Source: Halofilum ochraceum (GTDB lineage Bacteria; Pseudomonadota; Gammaproteobacteria; XJ16; Halofilaceae). From it: a stretch of DNA of 64,000 bases. Below are positions 23,171 to 31,235 of this stretch, piece by piece. How positions within the stretch are numbered: position 1 is the first letter of the stretch; every line of letters starts with the position of its first letter. The stretch is from contig NZ_LVEG02000005.1 in the NCBI RefSeq assembly GCF_001614315.2, forward strand, positions 1 through 64,000. Reading direction: 5' to 3'. Position numbers and translations under genes: made by a program. The notes under the pieces are model-generated. The model was given only the letters and a program-made list of their open reading frames with translations, ran no database searches and was not told the DNA's origin.

Positions 23171-23653
23171 ATGACCGACGACGATACAGGCGGCCCCCCG
23201 GTTTCGGGTGATGAAGCGATCCGGCTGCTGTTCGAAGGCTACAGCTCCGACTTCATCGGCATCTGGATGATGGAGAACGAATACTGGCCGGAGCGCAAAC
23301 CGAGCACGGCCGGCGCCCGGGTTCGGGCCAACAACAACACCGACAAGGACCAATACTGGCATTTCTGCGAGCTGACCGGCTTCGCCGCGTACACCGGCCG
23401 GCGCGTGCTCGCGGACCACGTCTGCGACTGCGTCCCCGGCCTCGGCCGTCCGACCTGGAACAACGCGCCGCGTTCCCCGATGCAGGAGGATCTTGACTAC
23501 CTGGACCGTCTGGACGCTGAGCGCGAGAGGACTATCCAGCGGATCAAAACACAGCACCGGATCGAACACGCGGCATCCACGCCCCCGGAGCCCGACAGCG
23601 AAGGGCTCGGCGCCCCCGATTCAGTGCGCCGTGTGCGGTTCAGCCGTGGATAA
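23171..23653 (+). CDS. Phage early protein of unknown function (CII-position)
   Basis: 160 aa. Acidic start, then GDEAIRLLFEGYSSDFIGIW, an ERKPSTAGARVRANNNTDKD segment and HFCELTGFAAYTGRR. The layout hints at a helix-turn-helix regulator, and the gene stands where lambdoid phages keep cII, but no firm family match can be made by eye. GGAGGG precedes ATG 23171, the first gene after the terminator. Confidence 0.55.
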   Translation: MTDDDTGGPPVSGDEAIRLLFEGYSSDFIGIWMMENEYWPERKPSTAGARVRANNNTDKDQYWHFCELTGFAAYTGRRVLADHVCDCVPGLGRPTWNNAPRSPMQEDLDYLDRLDAERERTIQRIKTQHRIEHAASTPPEPDSEGLGAPDSVRRVRFSRG

Positions 23654-23663
23654 AGGGGAAGGC

Positions 23664-23747
23664 ATGGATACCGCCGTGACCGCCAGCGTGTGCGCGCACG
23701 TTCGGCGACAAGGGCGGGAAGAATACGAGGACTACCGCAATGGGTAA
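23664..23747 (+). CDS. 27-aa microprotein coupled to the replication gene
   Basis: A 27-codon frame with a strong GGGGAAGG ribosome site right before its ATG. Its end overlaps the start of the O-like gene by 8 bp. It may be a real small protein or a translational-coupling leader for the replication initiator. Confidence 0.45.
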   Translation: MDTAVTASVCAHVRRQGREEYEDYRNG

Positions 23748-24579
23748 TTCTTTGCGCTGGTTCCGCATGTATGCGGAGGCAATCGACGACGAGAAGCTGC
23801 GGCTCCTCGCGTTCGAGGACCGCTGGCACTTCGTCGCCCTCATGTGCTGCAAGGCCCAGGGCCTGTTCGACACCGACGACGACCCGGACATGGTTCACCG
23901 CAAGCTGGCGGTGAAGCTGGGTGTGCAGGCACGTGAATTGGACGAGATTCACCGCCGGCTGCAGGCGGTGGGATTGGTGAATATTCACCTTGAGCCGGTG
24001 AATTGGGACAAGCGGCAGTTCCGCCACGACAACAGCGCGGACCGCACACGTCGCTACAGAGAGCGGCTTCGCGGGGAAGGGCAGGGTGAAAACGAGGTGA
24101 ATGACTGTGACGGTCACAGTGACGCTCCCTCGCGGGCGCGCGCGACAGAGACAGAGTCAGATACAGAGACAGAGACTTCCCCCGGTGAACGGCGTTCACC
24201 CTCGCGTTCACCGCGCCGAAGCTACCCGCAATGGTTCGAGGACCTGTGGGCCAAAGTGCCCAAGCGCGCGGGAAGCCAGGACAAGAAGGCCGCCTTTGAG
24301 CAATGCAACGGGCGGCTGGCGGAAGGGTTCACGGTTGAGCAGATCGGTGACGGACTCGACCGCTACCGGACCTACCTGCACGCGACGGGGCGGATCGGCA
24401 CGGACAAGGTGCTCATGGGCAAGACCTTCATGGGTCCGGCCGACCCCCCGCATTTCCTCAACGACTGGACGCCCCCGGCCGCCATTGGCGGCGGCAGCTC
24501 CCATGCCGACGTTACGGCGGAGATTGAACGGGACGCGCCCGAGGAGGCCATAGATGGCGAATACGCAAGAACAGGTTAG
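23740..24579 (+). CDS. Phage replication initiator (O-like, winged-helix)
   Basis: 279 aa. The N-terminal domain (about residues 1-95) has the RMYAEAIDDEKLRLLAFEDR start and the Leu/Val-rich wing common to phage replisome-organiser proteins. A Ser/Thr/Glu low-complexity linker (about 125-160) follows, then a C-terminal domain with WFEDLWAKVPKRAGSQDKKA that binds the helicase loader in this family. It is followed directly by a P-like gene. The origin may lie within the linker region, where short repeats such as GTTCACC near 24195 occur. Confidence 0.7.
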   Translation: MGNSLRWFRMYAEAIDDEKLRLLAFEDRWHFVALMCCKAQGLFDTDDDPDMVHRKLAVKLGVQARELDEIHRRLQAVGLVNIHLEPVNWDKRQFRHDNSADRTRRYRERLRGEGQGENEVNDCDGHSDAPSRARATETESDTETETSPGERRSPSRSPRRSYPQWFEDLWAKVPKRAGSQDKKAAFEQCNGRLAEGFTVEQIGDGLDRYRTYLHATGRIGTDKVLMGKTFMGPADPPHFLNDWTPPAAIGGGSSHADVTAEIERDAPEEAIDGEYARTG

Positions 24580-25132
24580 CGAGCTTTTCAATCGGTTTAC
24601 GTACATATTCGGCGCCCGCTTCACGGCCGAGCTGCGCGGCGAGGACCGCGAGCAGACGCGGTCGAAGGTGCGAAGCGCGAAGGCCGAATGGGCGGAAACG
24701 CTCGCCGGCCTGACCGATGAACAGGTCGAGCAGGGAATCCGCGCGACCAAGTACCGCTGCGACTGGCCGCCGAGTCACGCGCAGTTTGTCCGCTACGCGC
24801 TCGGCCTGCCGGAGGCCGGCCAGGTGATCGCCCGGATCGCCCGGGGCGACACCGACGATCTCGTGCGGGCGGTGTGCCGCGCGGCCGGCGGCCGGCGCAA
24901 CGTGACGCTGGTGGATGCCCGCGAGCAGGCCCGCATCGTCGAGCGCGTCTACGCCGAGCTGGTCGAGGACATGGTCCGCGACGTGGCGAGGGGCAGGGCG
25001 GTGGACCCGGCCGCACGTCTGGAGGCGCCCGCGCCGGCCGTCGATCCGCCCAAGCGCGAGGGGCTGCCGAACGAGTCCCGGTCGGTCTGCGACGCCATTC
25101 CCCACAACCTGACCGGAGGGCAGCAATCATGA
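24554..25132 (+). CDS. Replication protein P-like helicase loader
   Basis: 192 aa. The family features are the NRFTYIFGARFTAEL start, an EWAETLAGLTDEQVEQGIRA helix pair and the CDWPPSHAQFVRYA motif (about residues 73-86), as in lambda P-type proteins. It should bring host DnaB to the O-like initiator. It overlaps the O-like gene by 26 bp. Confidence 0.75.
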   Translation: MANTQEQVSELFNRFTYIFGARFTAELRGEDREQTRSKVRSAKAEWAETLAGLTDEQVEQGIRATKYRCDWPPSHAQFVRYALGLPEAGQVIARIARGDTDDLVRAVCRAAGGRRNVTLVDAREQARIVERVYAELVEDMVRDVARGRAVDPAARLEAPAPAVDPPKREGLPNESRSVCDAIPHNLTGGQQS

Positions 25133-25461
25133 CCGCGCCGATGGAGCCCATCGCCCACAACAACGATCCCGGCACGAGCCATCTGGCGGCCGGGCACATG
25201 GAGGAGTCGGGGAAGCTGTCCGCGCATCAGCGGCTTGTGCTGGACATGGTCGAGCGCGACCCCGGCTGTACCTGCGCCGAGCTGGCGAAGCTGAACGAGG
25301 GCCGCCTGCGCCAGCACTCGATGGACATTCTTATGCTCGTGCGGCGGCGCGTCACGGATCTCGTCCGCAAGGGCTGGTGCTACTACGGACCGCGCACGTC
25401 TTGCGCGGTCATGGGCAACACGGCCGGCACCGTCTGGCCGGTGGAGGGCGACAAGCAATGA
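25129..25461 (+). CDS. Hypothetical winged-helix-like protein
   Basis: 110 aa. Residues 30-90 look like a winged helix (SAHQRLVLDMVERDPGCTCA, LRQHSMDILMLVRRRVTDLV, then a short beta wing). Function unknown. Both ends overlap neighbours by ATGA, so it is co-translated with the replication genes and dut. Confidence 0.55.
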   Translation: MTAPMEPIAHNNDPGTSHLAAGHMEESGKLSAHQRLVLDMVERDPGCTCAELAKLNEGRLRQHSMDILMLVRRRVTDLVRKGWCYYGPRTSCAVMGNTAGTVWPVEGDKQ

Positions 25462-26036
25462 GCGAGGACAACGATATGCCGAGCGTGGCCGAGGGCCTGG
25501 GCATGACGGTGGTTGAGCCGAGCAGCCGGTGGGAGTCTCGGCAGCGGATCAACGTCAAGGTGGATCGCTTCCGCGAGCTGCCGGAGGCGATCCGCGACGA
25601 GCCCTATCCGGCGTATGCGAGCGCCGGGGCGCTGGCGTTCGATCTGCGCGCGCTCGAGTTCCTGGAGGAAAACGGCGCGGAGTCGGGCGGCATCGAGCAG
25701 CGCAAGGTGGCGCCGGGGATGAAGTGCTGGATCGGTACCGGCCTGCGGTTCGCCCTGCCGACCGATTGGGGCCTGTCGATCATCCCGCGATCCGGCCTCG
25801 GCGCGAAGGCCGGACTCGTGCTCGCCAACGGTACCGGACTGATCGACAGCGACTACCGGGGCGAAGTGCTGGTCTGCCTCTTGAACCGCACGGGGATGCA
25901 CCACCTGATCGACCACGGCCAGCGGATCGCCCAGGCGCGGCTGGTGTGGTCGCCGCAGGCGACGTTCGAGTTTACTTCGGACCTTGATAACACGGTACGT
26001 GATTCCGGGGGATTCGGTTCTACGGGGAGTCGATGA
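25458..26036 (+). CDS. dut: dUTP diphosphatase (dUTPase)
   Basis: 192 aa. Trimeric-type dUTPase that hydrolyses dUTP to dUMP and limits uracil in phage DNA. All five motifs are visible: GALAFDLRA (1), PRSGLGAKAG (2), GLIDSDYRGEV (3), GQRIAQARLV (4) and the P-loop-like GGFGSTGSR (5). The first 30 residues are extra. The end of the gene holds an operator-like palindrome (25989-26003), so that site is under coding constraint. Confidence 0.92.
   Translation: MSEDNDMPSVAEGLGMTVVEPSSRWESRQRINVKVDRFRELPEAIRDEPYPAYASAGALAFDLRALEFLEENGAESGGIEQRKVAPGMKCWIGTGLRFALPTDWGLSIIPRSGLGAKAGLVLANGTGLIDSDYRGEVLVCLLNRTGMHHLIDHGQRIAQARLVWSPQATFEFTSDLDNTVRDSGGFGSTGSR
25989..26003 (+). promoter_or_regulatory. Operator-like palindrome, site 6 (inside dut)
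   Basis: AACACGGTACGTGAT, one of the best palindromes of the set, lying in the last codons of dut within a rightward operon and away from any clear promoter. Stoperator-like placement. Confidence 0.6.
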
Positions 26037-26365
26037 TCTTCGACGACCGGCCGGCCGAGCCCGCGACGTGGTACGGCACGCAGGGCGAGTGGAACGCCTG
26101 GGTGGAGGCCGGCGGCGACGAGGCGGAGCGCAACCGGCGGCTGGCGCTGGCGCCGGAGGCCATGCGCCCCGGCATCGAGAGCCATCTGCAGACGGCGTTC
26201 CATGAAACGCTCAAGCGCGACGTTCTCCAATGGGTGGAGTACGTGATGCGGGCCCGGGACCGGGCCGGCCGGAACACGCGGCTCGCGCAGGCCCCGGCCG
26301 GGTACCAGCGGGACGTCGAGCAGCGGGTTCGGGCGCGGTTCAATCAGCGGAAGGAGGGCAGCTAA
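26033..26365 (+). CDS. Hypothetical phage protein
   Basis: 110 aa, Arg/Glu-rich with Trp-containing start (EPATWYGTQGEWNAWVEAGG), helical. No known family. The start overlaps the dut stop and its own stop directly precedes the GTG of the DUF1367 gene. Confidence 0.55.
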   Translation: MIFDDRPAEPATWYGTQGEWNAWVEAGGDEAERNRRLALAPEAMRPGIESHLQTAFHETLKRDVLQWVEYVMRARDRAGRNTRLAQAPAGYQRDVEQRVRARFNQRKEGS

Positions 26366-26800
26366 GTGGAAGTCTACGCGGTCAAGACCTCCGACGGCCT
26401 GTTGAAGCCGGCAACGCAGACCGACCGGGACGAGCTGGCCAAGTTGCGTCAAGGGCGGATCGTGCGGCTGTCCATGACGCGCTCGCGCAATCCCGATTTC
26501 CACGCCAAGTTCTTCGCGCTGCTTCGTATCGGGTTCGAGCAGCAGGACCGATACGAGGCATTCGAGGCGTTCCGGTACGAGCTGACGGTGCGGTGCGGGT
26601 TCTTCTACGCGCACACGCACGTCGACGGCTCCGTGTCCTTCTACCCGCGCTCCATCGCCTTTCACAGCATGGATCAGGACGAGTTCGAGCGGCTGTATTC
26701 GCAGGCGATCGACATTCTCCTGCAGCAGTTCCTGGTGGAAATGGACGACGAGGATCTGCGCGAGGCGGTGGCGCAGGAAGTGGTGAGGTTCGCCGCATGA
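26366..26800 (+). CDS. DUF1367 family protein
   Basis: 144 aa. Family wording is clear: RNPDFHAKFFALLRIGFEQQ and PRSIAFHSMDQDEFERLYSQ. DUF1367 genes occur in lambdoid nin-type regions next to recombination nucleases; biochemical function unknown. The start is GTG 26366, immediately after the previous stop. Confidence 0.75.
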   Translation: MEVYAVKTSDGLLKPATQTDRDELAKLRQGRIVRLSMTRSRNPDFHAKFFALLRIGFEQQDRYEAFEAFRYELTVRCGFFYAHTHVDGSVSFYPRSIAFHSMDQDEFERLYSQAIDILLQQFLVEMDDEDLREAVAQEVVRFAA

Positions 26801-27126
26801 TGTTCCCGAAGCGCGAGCCCGTGCGGTCACGCAAGTTGCGCGAGCACGCCAACGGCCAACCCTGCGCGCTGTGCGGGCGCAACGACGGCACGACGGTCCT
26901 TGCCCACTACACCGGCCTGCGCCAGCACCAGTACGGCAAGGGGCGCGGGCAGAAGCCGGACGATCACATGGCCGCGGAGCTGTGCGCCGAGTGTCACCGG
27001 GACATGGACCGGCCGGAGCGGCGCAAGAGCGAGGAGGCCAGCGAGGCGTTCCTGCACGCCATCGCCGTGACGTGGCGGCGCTGGATCAATGACGGGCTGA
27101 TCGAGATTCGGGGTGCGGAGCAATGA
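26797..27126 (+). CDS. DUF1364/HNH-like nuclease-domain protein
   Basis: 109 aa. It has the DUF1364 pattern: REHANGQPCALCGRNDGTTV, an AHY segment, K-P-D-D-H, then LCAECHRDMDRP. The Cys pairs form a zinc knuckle of HNH type, and family members are regarded as nin-region nucleases. Overlaps of ATGA type with both neighbours. Confidence 0.7.
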   Translation: MMFPKREPVRSRKLREHANGQPCALCGRNDGTTVLAHYTGLRQHQYGKGRGQKPDDHMAAELCAECHRDMDRPERRKSEEASEAFLHAIAVTWRRWINDGLIEIRGAEQ

Positions 27127-27380
27127 ACCGGGCGGAAGCGCGACAGACGGCATTGGCCTACGTGCGGAGCAAGGTCATCAACGGCGCGACGCGGCGCAGC
27201 CTCAATGCGGTATCGCATGAAGGGTTCGGTGCTCCGGGCAGGCCGGGATACCTGATCGCGCACGGCCGCATCACGGTCCCGGGGCTTCCGTACAAGGGCG
27301 AACAGCACACGTTCGCAACCGACGAGCTGGTGGACGAGCTGAAGGTCGGCCAGGGCGATCTGTTCGGGATTAGCGCGTAG
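27123..27380 (+). CDS. Hypothetical phage protein
   Basis: 85 aa, basic N-terminal helix, then beta-rich. No recognised family. The start overlaps the stop of the nuclease gene (ATGA); the gap to the resolvase-like gene is 13 bp. Confidence 0.5.
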   Translation: MNRAEARQTALAYVRSKVINGATRRSLNAVSHEGFGAPGRPGYLIAHGRITVPGLPYKGEQHTFATDELVDELKVGQGDLFGISA

Positions 27381-27393
27381 AGGGGAGCTGACG

Positions 27394-27735
27394 ATGGGGA
27401 AACGCAGCCGCGACAAGGGCAAGGTCGGTGAACGCGAGTTTCTTCGGGAACTGTCGAGCTGGCTCGGCCGCCGCATCCGCCGCAATCACGCACAGCCGGA
27501 CCCGCAGGAGTCGGGCGGCGATTCGGCCCCGGGCGATCTGCCGGTGAGTCTGGAGATCAAGCGCGCCAAGGCGTTCCAGCACCGATGGATTACGCAGACG
27601 GAGTCACAGGCCGTCGAGGAGGACAAGCCGCCGATGTTGGCGTACCGCCTCGATCATCAGCCGTGGCGGGTTCTTCTTGTTCTCACGCCGGCCGAGGCCG
27701 CCGACGTGATCCGAAAGCGGGAGTCGGAGGCATGA
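27394..27735 (+). CDS. Resolvase-like PD-(D/E)XK endonuclease
   Basis: 113 aa. Layout of small Holliday-junction resolvase-like nucleases: KGKVGEREFLRELSSWLG (E in the first helix), then a G-D-L strand and S-L-E-I-K-R (the ExK motif, about residues 52-57). It is located where lambdoid phages carry RusA/Rap/NinB, consistent with a recombination-branch resolving role. GGGGAG precedes ATG. Confidence 0.65.
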   Translation: MGKRSRDKGKVGEREFLRELSSWLGRRIRRNHAQPDPQESGGDSAPGDLPVSLEIKRAKAFQHRWITQTESQAVEEDKPPMLAYRLDHQPWRVLLVLTPAEAADVIRKRESEA

Positions 27736-28088
27736 CGCGCCACAAGCTGCCACGGCCGACGTCCCGGGCCGAGCTGGAGCTGCGACAGGAGGCCCTGGTC
27801 GAGGGATTCAAGCGGATAACGCCGATGCCGCGCGCGAAGCTTCGTAACAACTTCGGATTCCAGATGATCGCGCGGGCGGTTCGGGATCTCGGCCGGGAAA
27901 CGGACAGCAATGCGCCCGCGTGGGTGAAATACGGCCTGCAGGAATACTGGCGGCCGGACAACGAGGACTTCGAGCACCACTGTGATCTCTGTGAGCTGGA
28001 CCCCGACACCGTCCGCGAGCACGCCTACTACGCGGGCCTTCTCGACTTTCTCGATCCCGTGCCGGAGGTATTCGATGGAAGCGCATGA
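27732..28088 (+). CDS. Hypothetical phage protein
   Basis: 118 aa. Helical, with TPMPRAKLRNNFGFQMIARAVRD near residue 30 and a CDLCELDPD segment near residue 84. No firm family match. ATGA overlap with the upstream nuclease gene, 14-bp overlap with the next gene. Confidence 0.5.
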   Translation: MTRHKLPRPTSRAELELRQEALVEGFKRITPMPRAKLRNNFGFQMIARAVRDLGRETDSNAPAWVKYGLQEYWRPDNEDFEHHCDLCELDPDTVREHAYYAGLLDFLDPVPEVFDGSA

Positions 28089-28695
28089 GGTACCGCGCGA
28101 CGAGGTCCCGCGCCGGTTCGGCTCCGTGCTGGCGGCGGTGTCATGGGCCTACGAAACGGCCTCCAAATCCACGCACCAGCAGCCGGCCCTCGTGCCGACC
28201 AAGCGCGGGCGGGGCGGTTCGCCGCCGGAGGACTTCCAGGATCTCGCCTACTCCGTACTCGCGCACCTGGCGGCAATCTCCGAGCCGACCATATCGGGCA
28301 TGGCCGAGGCCGGCGGCATGGTCCGGGCGATGGCGGCCGACCCGGACACGCGCAGCCGGAACATGATCGGGCTGTGTTACTACCTGTCGCAGACCGTTAC
28401 AAGCTGGCCGGTCGATATGACCGAGCAGGAGCGTCGGGGAATGGCGATGGTGGCGATCCTGCGGATGGCCGACGAGCTGGAGCGCCCGGACGAGCCCGAA
28501 AGCAGCCGCCGGCCGCCGAAGCGTGCCTATGCCGACGTGGTCGACGTGCCGGCGCAGTCGATCTCGCAGCGGGCCCGGTGGCAACAGGTGGTCGGTGATC
28601 TGGAAAACGCGGTGCGCGTGATTCGGGATCGGGGCTTCAATTCCCTGCGGCTGCGGTTGCAGCTCGCGGGGATCGTGTACGGGGATCAGGAGTAG
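28075..28695 (+). CDS. Hypothetical protein in late-regulator (Q) position
   Basis: 206 aa, all-helical by appearance, no zinc finger. It is the last gene of the rightward early operon, followed by a terminator, where many phages keep the antiterminator Q or a RinA-type late activator. A late-regulatory role is inferred from position only. GGAGG is 5 bp before the ATG. Confidence 0.5.
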   Translation: MEAHEVPRDEVPRRFGSVLAAVSWAYETASKSTHQQPALVPTKRGRGGSPPEDFQDLAYSVLAHLAAISEPTISGMAEAGGMVRAMAADPDTRSRNMIGLCYYLSQTVTSWPVDMTEQERRGMAMVAILRMADELERPDEPESSRRPPKRAYADVVDVPAQSISQRARWQQVVGDLENAVRVIRDRGFNSLRLRLQLAGIVYGDQE

Positions 28696-28718
28696 GCGCC
28701 TTCCCTGGCGCCTCCTTT
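28694..28718. terminator. Terminator between convergent operons
   Basis: AGGCGCC / GGCGCCT stem with a TTCCCT loop and a short T-rich exit, in the 21-bp gap between the rightward early operon and the leftward accessory cluster. Confidence 0.6.
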
Positions 28719-28899
28719 ACGGTAGGCGATTCTCTTTACGGCGCAGCGCCTCGCAGGCGAGGGCCGTTTCTCGTTTGATCGTGCTGGCGCCGGACTCGAG
28801 GTATTCGTAGGAGCGGACGCCGCGCCCGAGCTGGCGCGCGGCCTCCTCCTGCGTCCATCCCATGTCGCGGCGCCACTGGCGGAGCTGTTCGGACGTCAA
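28717..28899 (-). CDS. Small HTH (XRE-like) protein
   Basis: 60 aa. Typical helix-turn-helix: QLRQWRRDMGWTQEEAARQL, then GVRSYEYLESG. The start is a TTG overlapping the upstream stop (TTGA) with a GGAGGCGGGGG site. As the last gene of the accessory cluster it may feed back on that cluster's promoter; this is inferred. Confidence 0.6.
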   Translation of the reverse strand: MTSEQLRQWRRDMGWTQEEAARQLGRGVRSYEYLESGASTIKRETALACEALRRKENRLP

Positions 28900-29336
28900 T
28901 CCCCCGCCTCCTCGTGTTTGTCCCTCATGTGCTGCCAGAGGCCCTCGACCTTCGTGTGCTTCGGGCACAAGGGGCACTGGACCTTTTCGGCGTGATGATA
29001 GCCGTGAATGTCGATCAGGTGGTCGCCGAGCCCGCGTGGTTTGACGTGCTTGCCGCAATGGGGGCAAGCGATTTTGCCGCCAGGGGCAGCCTCCCCGGCG
29101 ATCAGTGGTATATGCGTGGGCTCGTAGGTTACGGGGAATCCCGGCGCCTTTGTCCCGTAGTGCTGCAGGTTGGCGTCGCCGATGTACTCGCCGGTGTGTT
29201 CATCGAGCAGGCCCTCCAGGACCATGTCTGCAACTTCTCCCATTGGTTTCTCCTTTGGTGGATACAGTCGTTCAAGTTCGGTGCGGCTTACCCACCGCAC
29301 CGGCATAACTACGTCGGGGTAGCTGTCGGCCGCCAC
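28896..29336 (-). CDS. Double C2H2-type zinc-finger protein
   Basis: 146 aa. The C-terminal half carries two consecutive fingers, each C-x2-C-x11-H-x4-H: one starting CPHCGKHVKPRGLGDH and one starting CPLCPKHTKVEGLWQH. The start is a GTG at 29336 behind AAGGAGG; an in-frame ATG at 29243 also has AAAGGAG, so a shorter 115-aa form is possible. C2H2 pairs are uncommon in phage proteins. Likely nucleic-acid or protein binding; target unknown. Confidence 0.65.
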   Translation of the reverse strand: MAADSYPDVVMPVRWVSRTELERLYPPKEKPMGEVADMVLEGLLDEHTGEYIGDANLQHYGTKAPGFPVTYEPTHIPLIAGEAAPGGKIACPHCGKHVKPRGLGDHLIDIHGYHHAEKVQCPLCPKHTKVEGLWQHMRDKHEEAGD

Positions 29337-29356
29337 GAAGCCTCCTTATCAGTCGT

Positions 29357-29584
29357 TCACATGAAGTCGACGTCGTCGGGGAGAGGCCAGTCATGGCCGC
29401 AATGCTTGCAATGCAGCCGCTCGTGCTCGCCGTCGTCGCCGGGGCTTATGTTCCCGTCGATCCAGAGGCGGCCGTGCTCGTCGTAGCCGCGCACGTCGCG
29501 GTCCACGAGCACGTATTCGGTATGCACGATGCGGTCGCTTTCGCATTTCGGGCAGGTGAGCGTGGTCAGCGTGTGGGGGCTCAT
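29357..29584 (-). CDS. Small zinc-ribbon protein
   Basis: 75 aa. Two CxxC pairs (CPKC near residue 11, CKHC near residue 59) separated by an acidic loop make a zinc ribbon. Function unknown. ATGA overlap with the upstream gene. Confidence 0.6.
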   Translation of the reverse strand: MSPHTLTTLTCPKCESDRIVHTEYVLVDRDVRGYDEHGRLWIDGNISPGDDGEHERLHCKHCGHDWPLPDDVDFM

Positions 29585-29853
29585 AGGGCAAGCTCCTTCT
29601 GTTCGTTGAATTGCTCGGGGTACGCCTTCGCGCGTCCCTCCGGGTCGATGGCCCAACCGTCGGCCGTGCGCTCGATGGAGGCGCGTTCGCCGTGCTCGCG
29701 GATGAATACGCGGTCGGCCCACTCCCGGCGGCTGGCGTGGAAGTTGGCGGCCTTGTGCTCGCTCGGCCGGACGCACCACGTACCGGCCCGGGCGCCGCAG
29801 TCCGGGCAGGTAACGGCCATGACGGGGTGCTGGTGGGCGGTGAAGTCGATCAT
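29581..29853 (-). CDS. Small zinc-binding phage protein
   Basis: 90 aa. The segment VTCPDCGARAGTWCVRPSEH followed by HASRREWA is a recurring phage/actinophage-type zinc motif (C-x2-C-x6-C). Role unknown. Coupled by ATGA overlaps on both sides. Confidence 0.6.
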   Translation of the reverse strand: MIDFTAHQHPVMAVTCPDCGARAGTWCVRPSEHKAANFHASRREWADRVFIREHGERASIERTADGWAIDPEGRAKAYPEQFNEQKELAL

Positions 29854-30032
29854 TGCGCCTCCGCGATCGGCGTGAGGCGTTCGTGGTGGACGACGTAGGT
29901 GTGGCCGTCCCACTCGCCCGGGTAGTGGACCCGGACCTTCACGTGGCCCTCTCGGGCGTATTCAAGGATCGACACGCGGAAGATTCCGCCCATGCCGCTC
30001 GGGATCGTGTGTGTTGCGTCGTGAATGCTCAT
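29850..30032 (-). CDS. Hypothetical phage protein
   Basis: 60 aa, beta-rich, with VRVHYPGEWDGHTYVVHHER in the middle. No known family. GGAGAACGAC precedes the ATG. Confidence 0.5.
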   Translation of the reverse strand: MSIHDATHTIPSGMGGIFRVSILEYAREGHVKVRVHYPGEWDGHTYVVHHERLTPIAEAQ

Positions 30033-30056
30033 TGTCGTTCTCCGTGGCTGGTTGTC

Positions 30057-30491
30057 TTATTCGGTGGAGCGGATCGCGTTCTCGGCCGCCTGCTGGATCG
30101 TGTCGTAGGCGTCGGTGGGCAGGCCGTCGCGGCGAAACTCGTACAGGTGCCCGGCGCCCTCGGGGGCGGACGGATCGAGCCGGACGTGAATCGACAGCTC
30201 ATGGCCGTTGTATTCGGCCTGCTGGCGGCGGATCAGCTCGTCCAGCGCGATCTGGCGATTGGCGGCATCGTCCTCGCGCGGCCCGGGGCGCGTTGCCGCT
30301 GGCTCGCCGAGCACGGCCGACAGGCGGCCGGAGAGCTTCTGCGCTTCTTCGATCCGGTCGTCCAGCGAGGCGCGGTCGTCGTCGAGGATCACGTTGTCCC
30401 GTGCGTCCTGCAGCTCCTCGATCAGCTCGTCCACGGCCTCGCGGGCCTGCGTTGCGAGTGCGCGCTCCATGTTTACGGTTGGTTCGTTCAT
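30057..30491 (-). CDS. Hypothetical helical phage protein
   Basis: 144 aa, acidic, predicted mostly helical (VDELIEELQDARDNVILDDD, then ASLDDRIEEAQKLSGRL). No known domain. GGAGAAAGACG lies before the ATG, as for several genes of this cluster. Confidence 0.55.
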   Translation of the reverse strand: MNEPTVNMERALATQAREAVDELIEELQDARDNVILDDDRASLDDRIEEAQKLSGRLSAVLGEPAATRPGPREDDAANRQIALDELIRRQQAEYNGHELSIHVRLDPSAPEGAGHLYEFRRDGLPTDAYDTIQQAAENAIRSTE

Positions 30492-30559
30492 CGTCTTTCT
30501 CCGTGGTCGGGTAGTGGGCCCGACGCTGCCCCGGCCGCGCCGGGGCAACGGCTGGCCGG

Positions 30560-30967
30560 CTACGCGAGGTCGTCGTGCTGGCCTTGGATGCAGGCGACAA
30601 CGGCGAGGTCCTCCATGTCCTCGACGCAGCCGGTATCCCGCGTGACCTGTAGGCGGGCGTTTTCAACGGCGTTATCGGGGCCGGTGGCTTCGACGGCTCC
30701 CATCCATGTGTCCTGCCCGTAGTTGTCGGTCATGTAATCCGGGTACAGCAGGATCACGGTGTAGGTCGTGGTGCGGCTGGTGTTGATCTCCTCGCACAGC
30801 TCGTCGATCTGCTCGACCGTCAGGCCCTCGTGGGCGCCGTCGCAGGTAAGGATGGCGCCAATGTCGCCTTCCTCGTGGAACACGGCGCCGGCCTCAATGT
30901 CGCGCTGCAGGCAGCGCAGGCCGGCGAGCATGGCGTCGACTTTCATTTGCTTGGTTGCGGTGCTCAT
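30560..30967 (-). CDS. Hypothetical phage protein
   Basis: 135 aa, acidic, six Cys scattered, with TTTYTVILLYPDYMTDNYGQ forming a beta core. No known family. Ribosome site GGAGATAACCCC resembles those of its neighbours. Confidence 0.55.
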   Translation of the reverse strand: MSTATKQMKVDAMLAGLRCLQRDIEAGAVFHEEGDIGAILTCDGAHEGLTVEQIDELCEEINTSRTTTYTVILLYPDYMTDNYGQDTWMGAVEATGPDNAVENARLQVTRDTGCVEDMEDLAVVACIQGQHDDLA

Positions 30968-30996
30968 GGGGTTATCTCCGTGGTTGCTGGCGTTGC

Positions 30997-31212
30997 TTAT
31001 GCTTTGCGGCCGCAGATTTCGCAGGCCGTGGTGATGCCTTCCTCGTGCTCGACGTGCCGCGCCTCCTCGGGAATGATCTCGACCACTTCCTCTCCGCCCC
31101 GGTCGATGCACGTGTAACGGGTGCTTTCGGGGGCGCAGGCGCCGCAGAAAACGCGGCCGTTGTCGCCGAGATAAAGGAGGTTGTCGCGCAGCAGGGGCTC
31201 TTGTTCGGTCAT
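30997..31212 (-). CDS. Small Cys-rich (zinc-binding) protein
   Basis: 71 aa with CxxC near residue 23 (CGAC), a lone Cys, and a C-terminal CEIC near residue 65. Probable zinc ribbon with strongly acidic middle. Function unknown. Confidence 0.55.
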   Translation of the reverse strand: MTEQEPLLRDNLLYLGDNGRVFCGACAPESTRYTCIDRGGEEVVEIIPEEARHVEHEEGITTACEICGRKA

Positions 31213-31235
31213 GGTTTTCTCCGTGGTCGTGCTTG

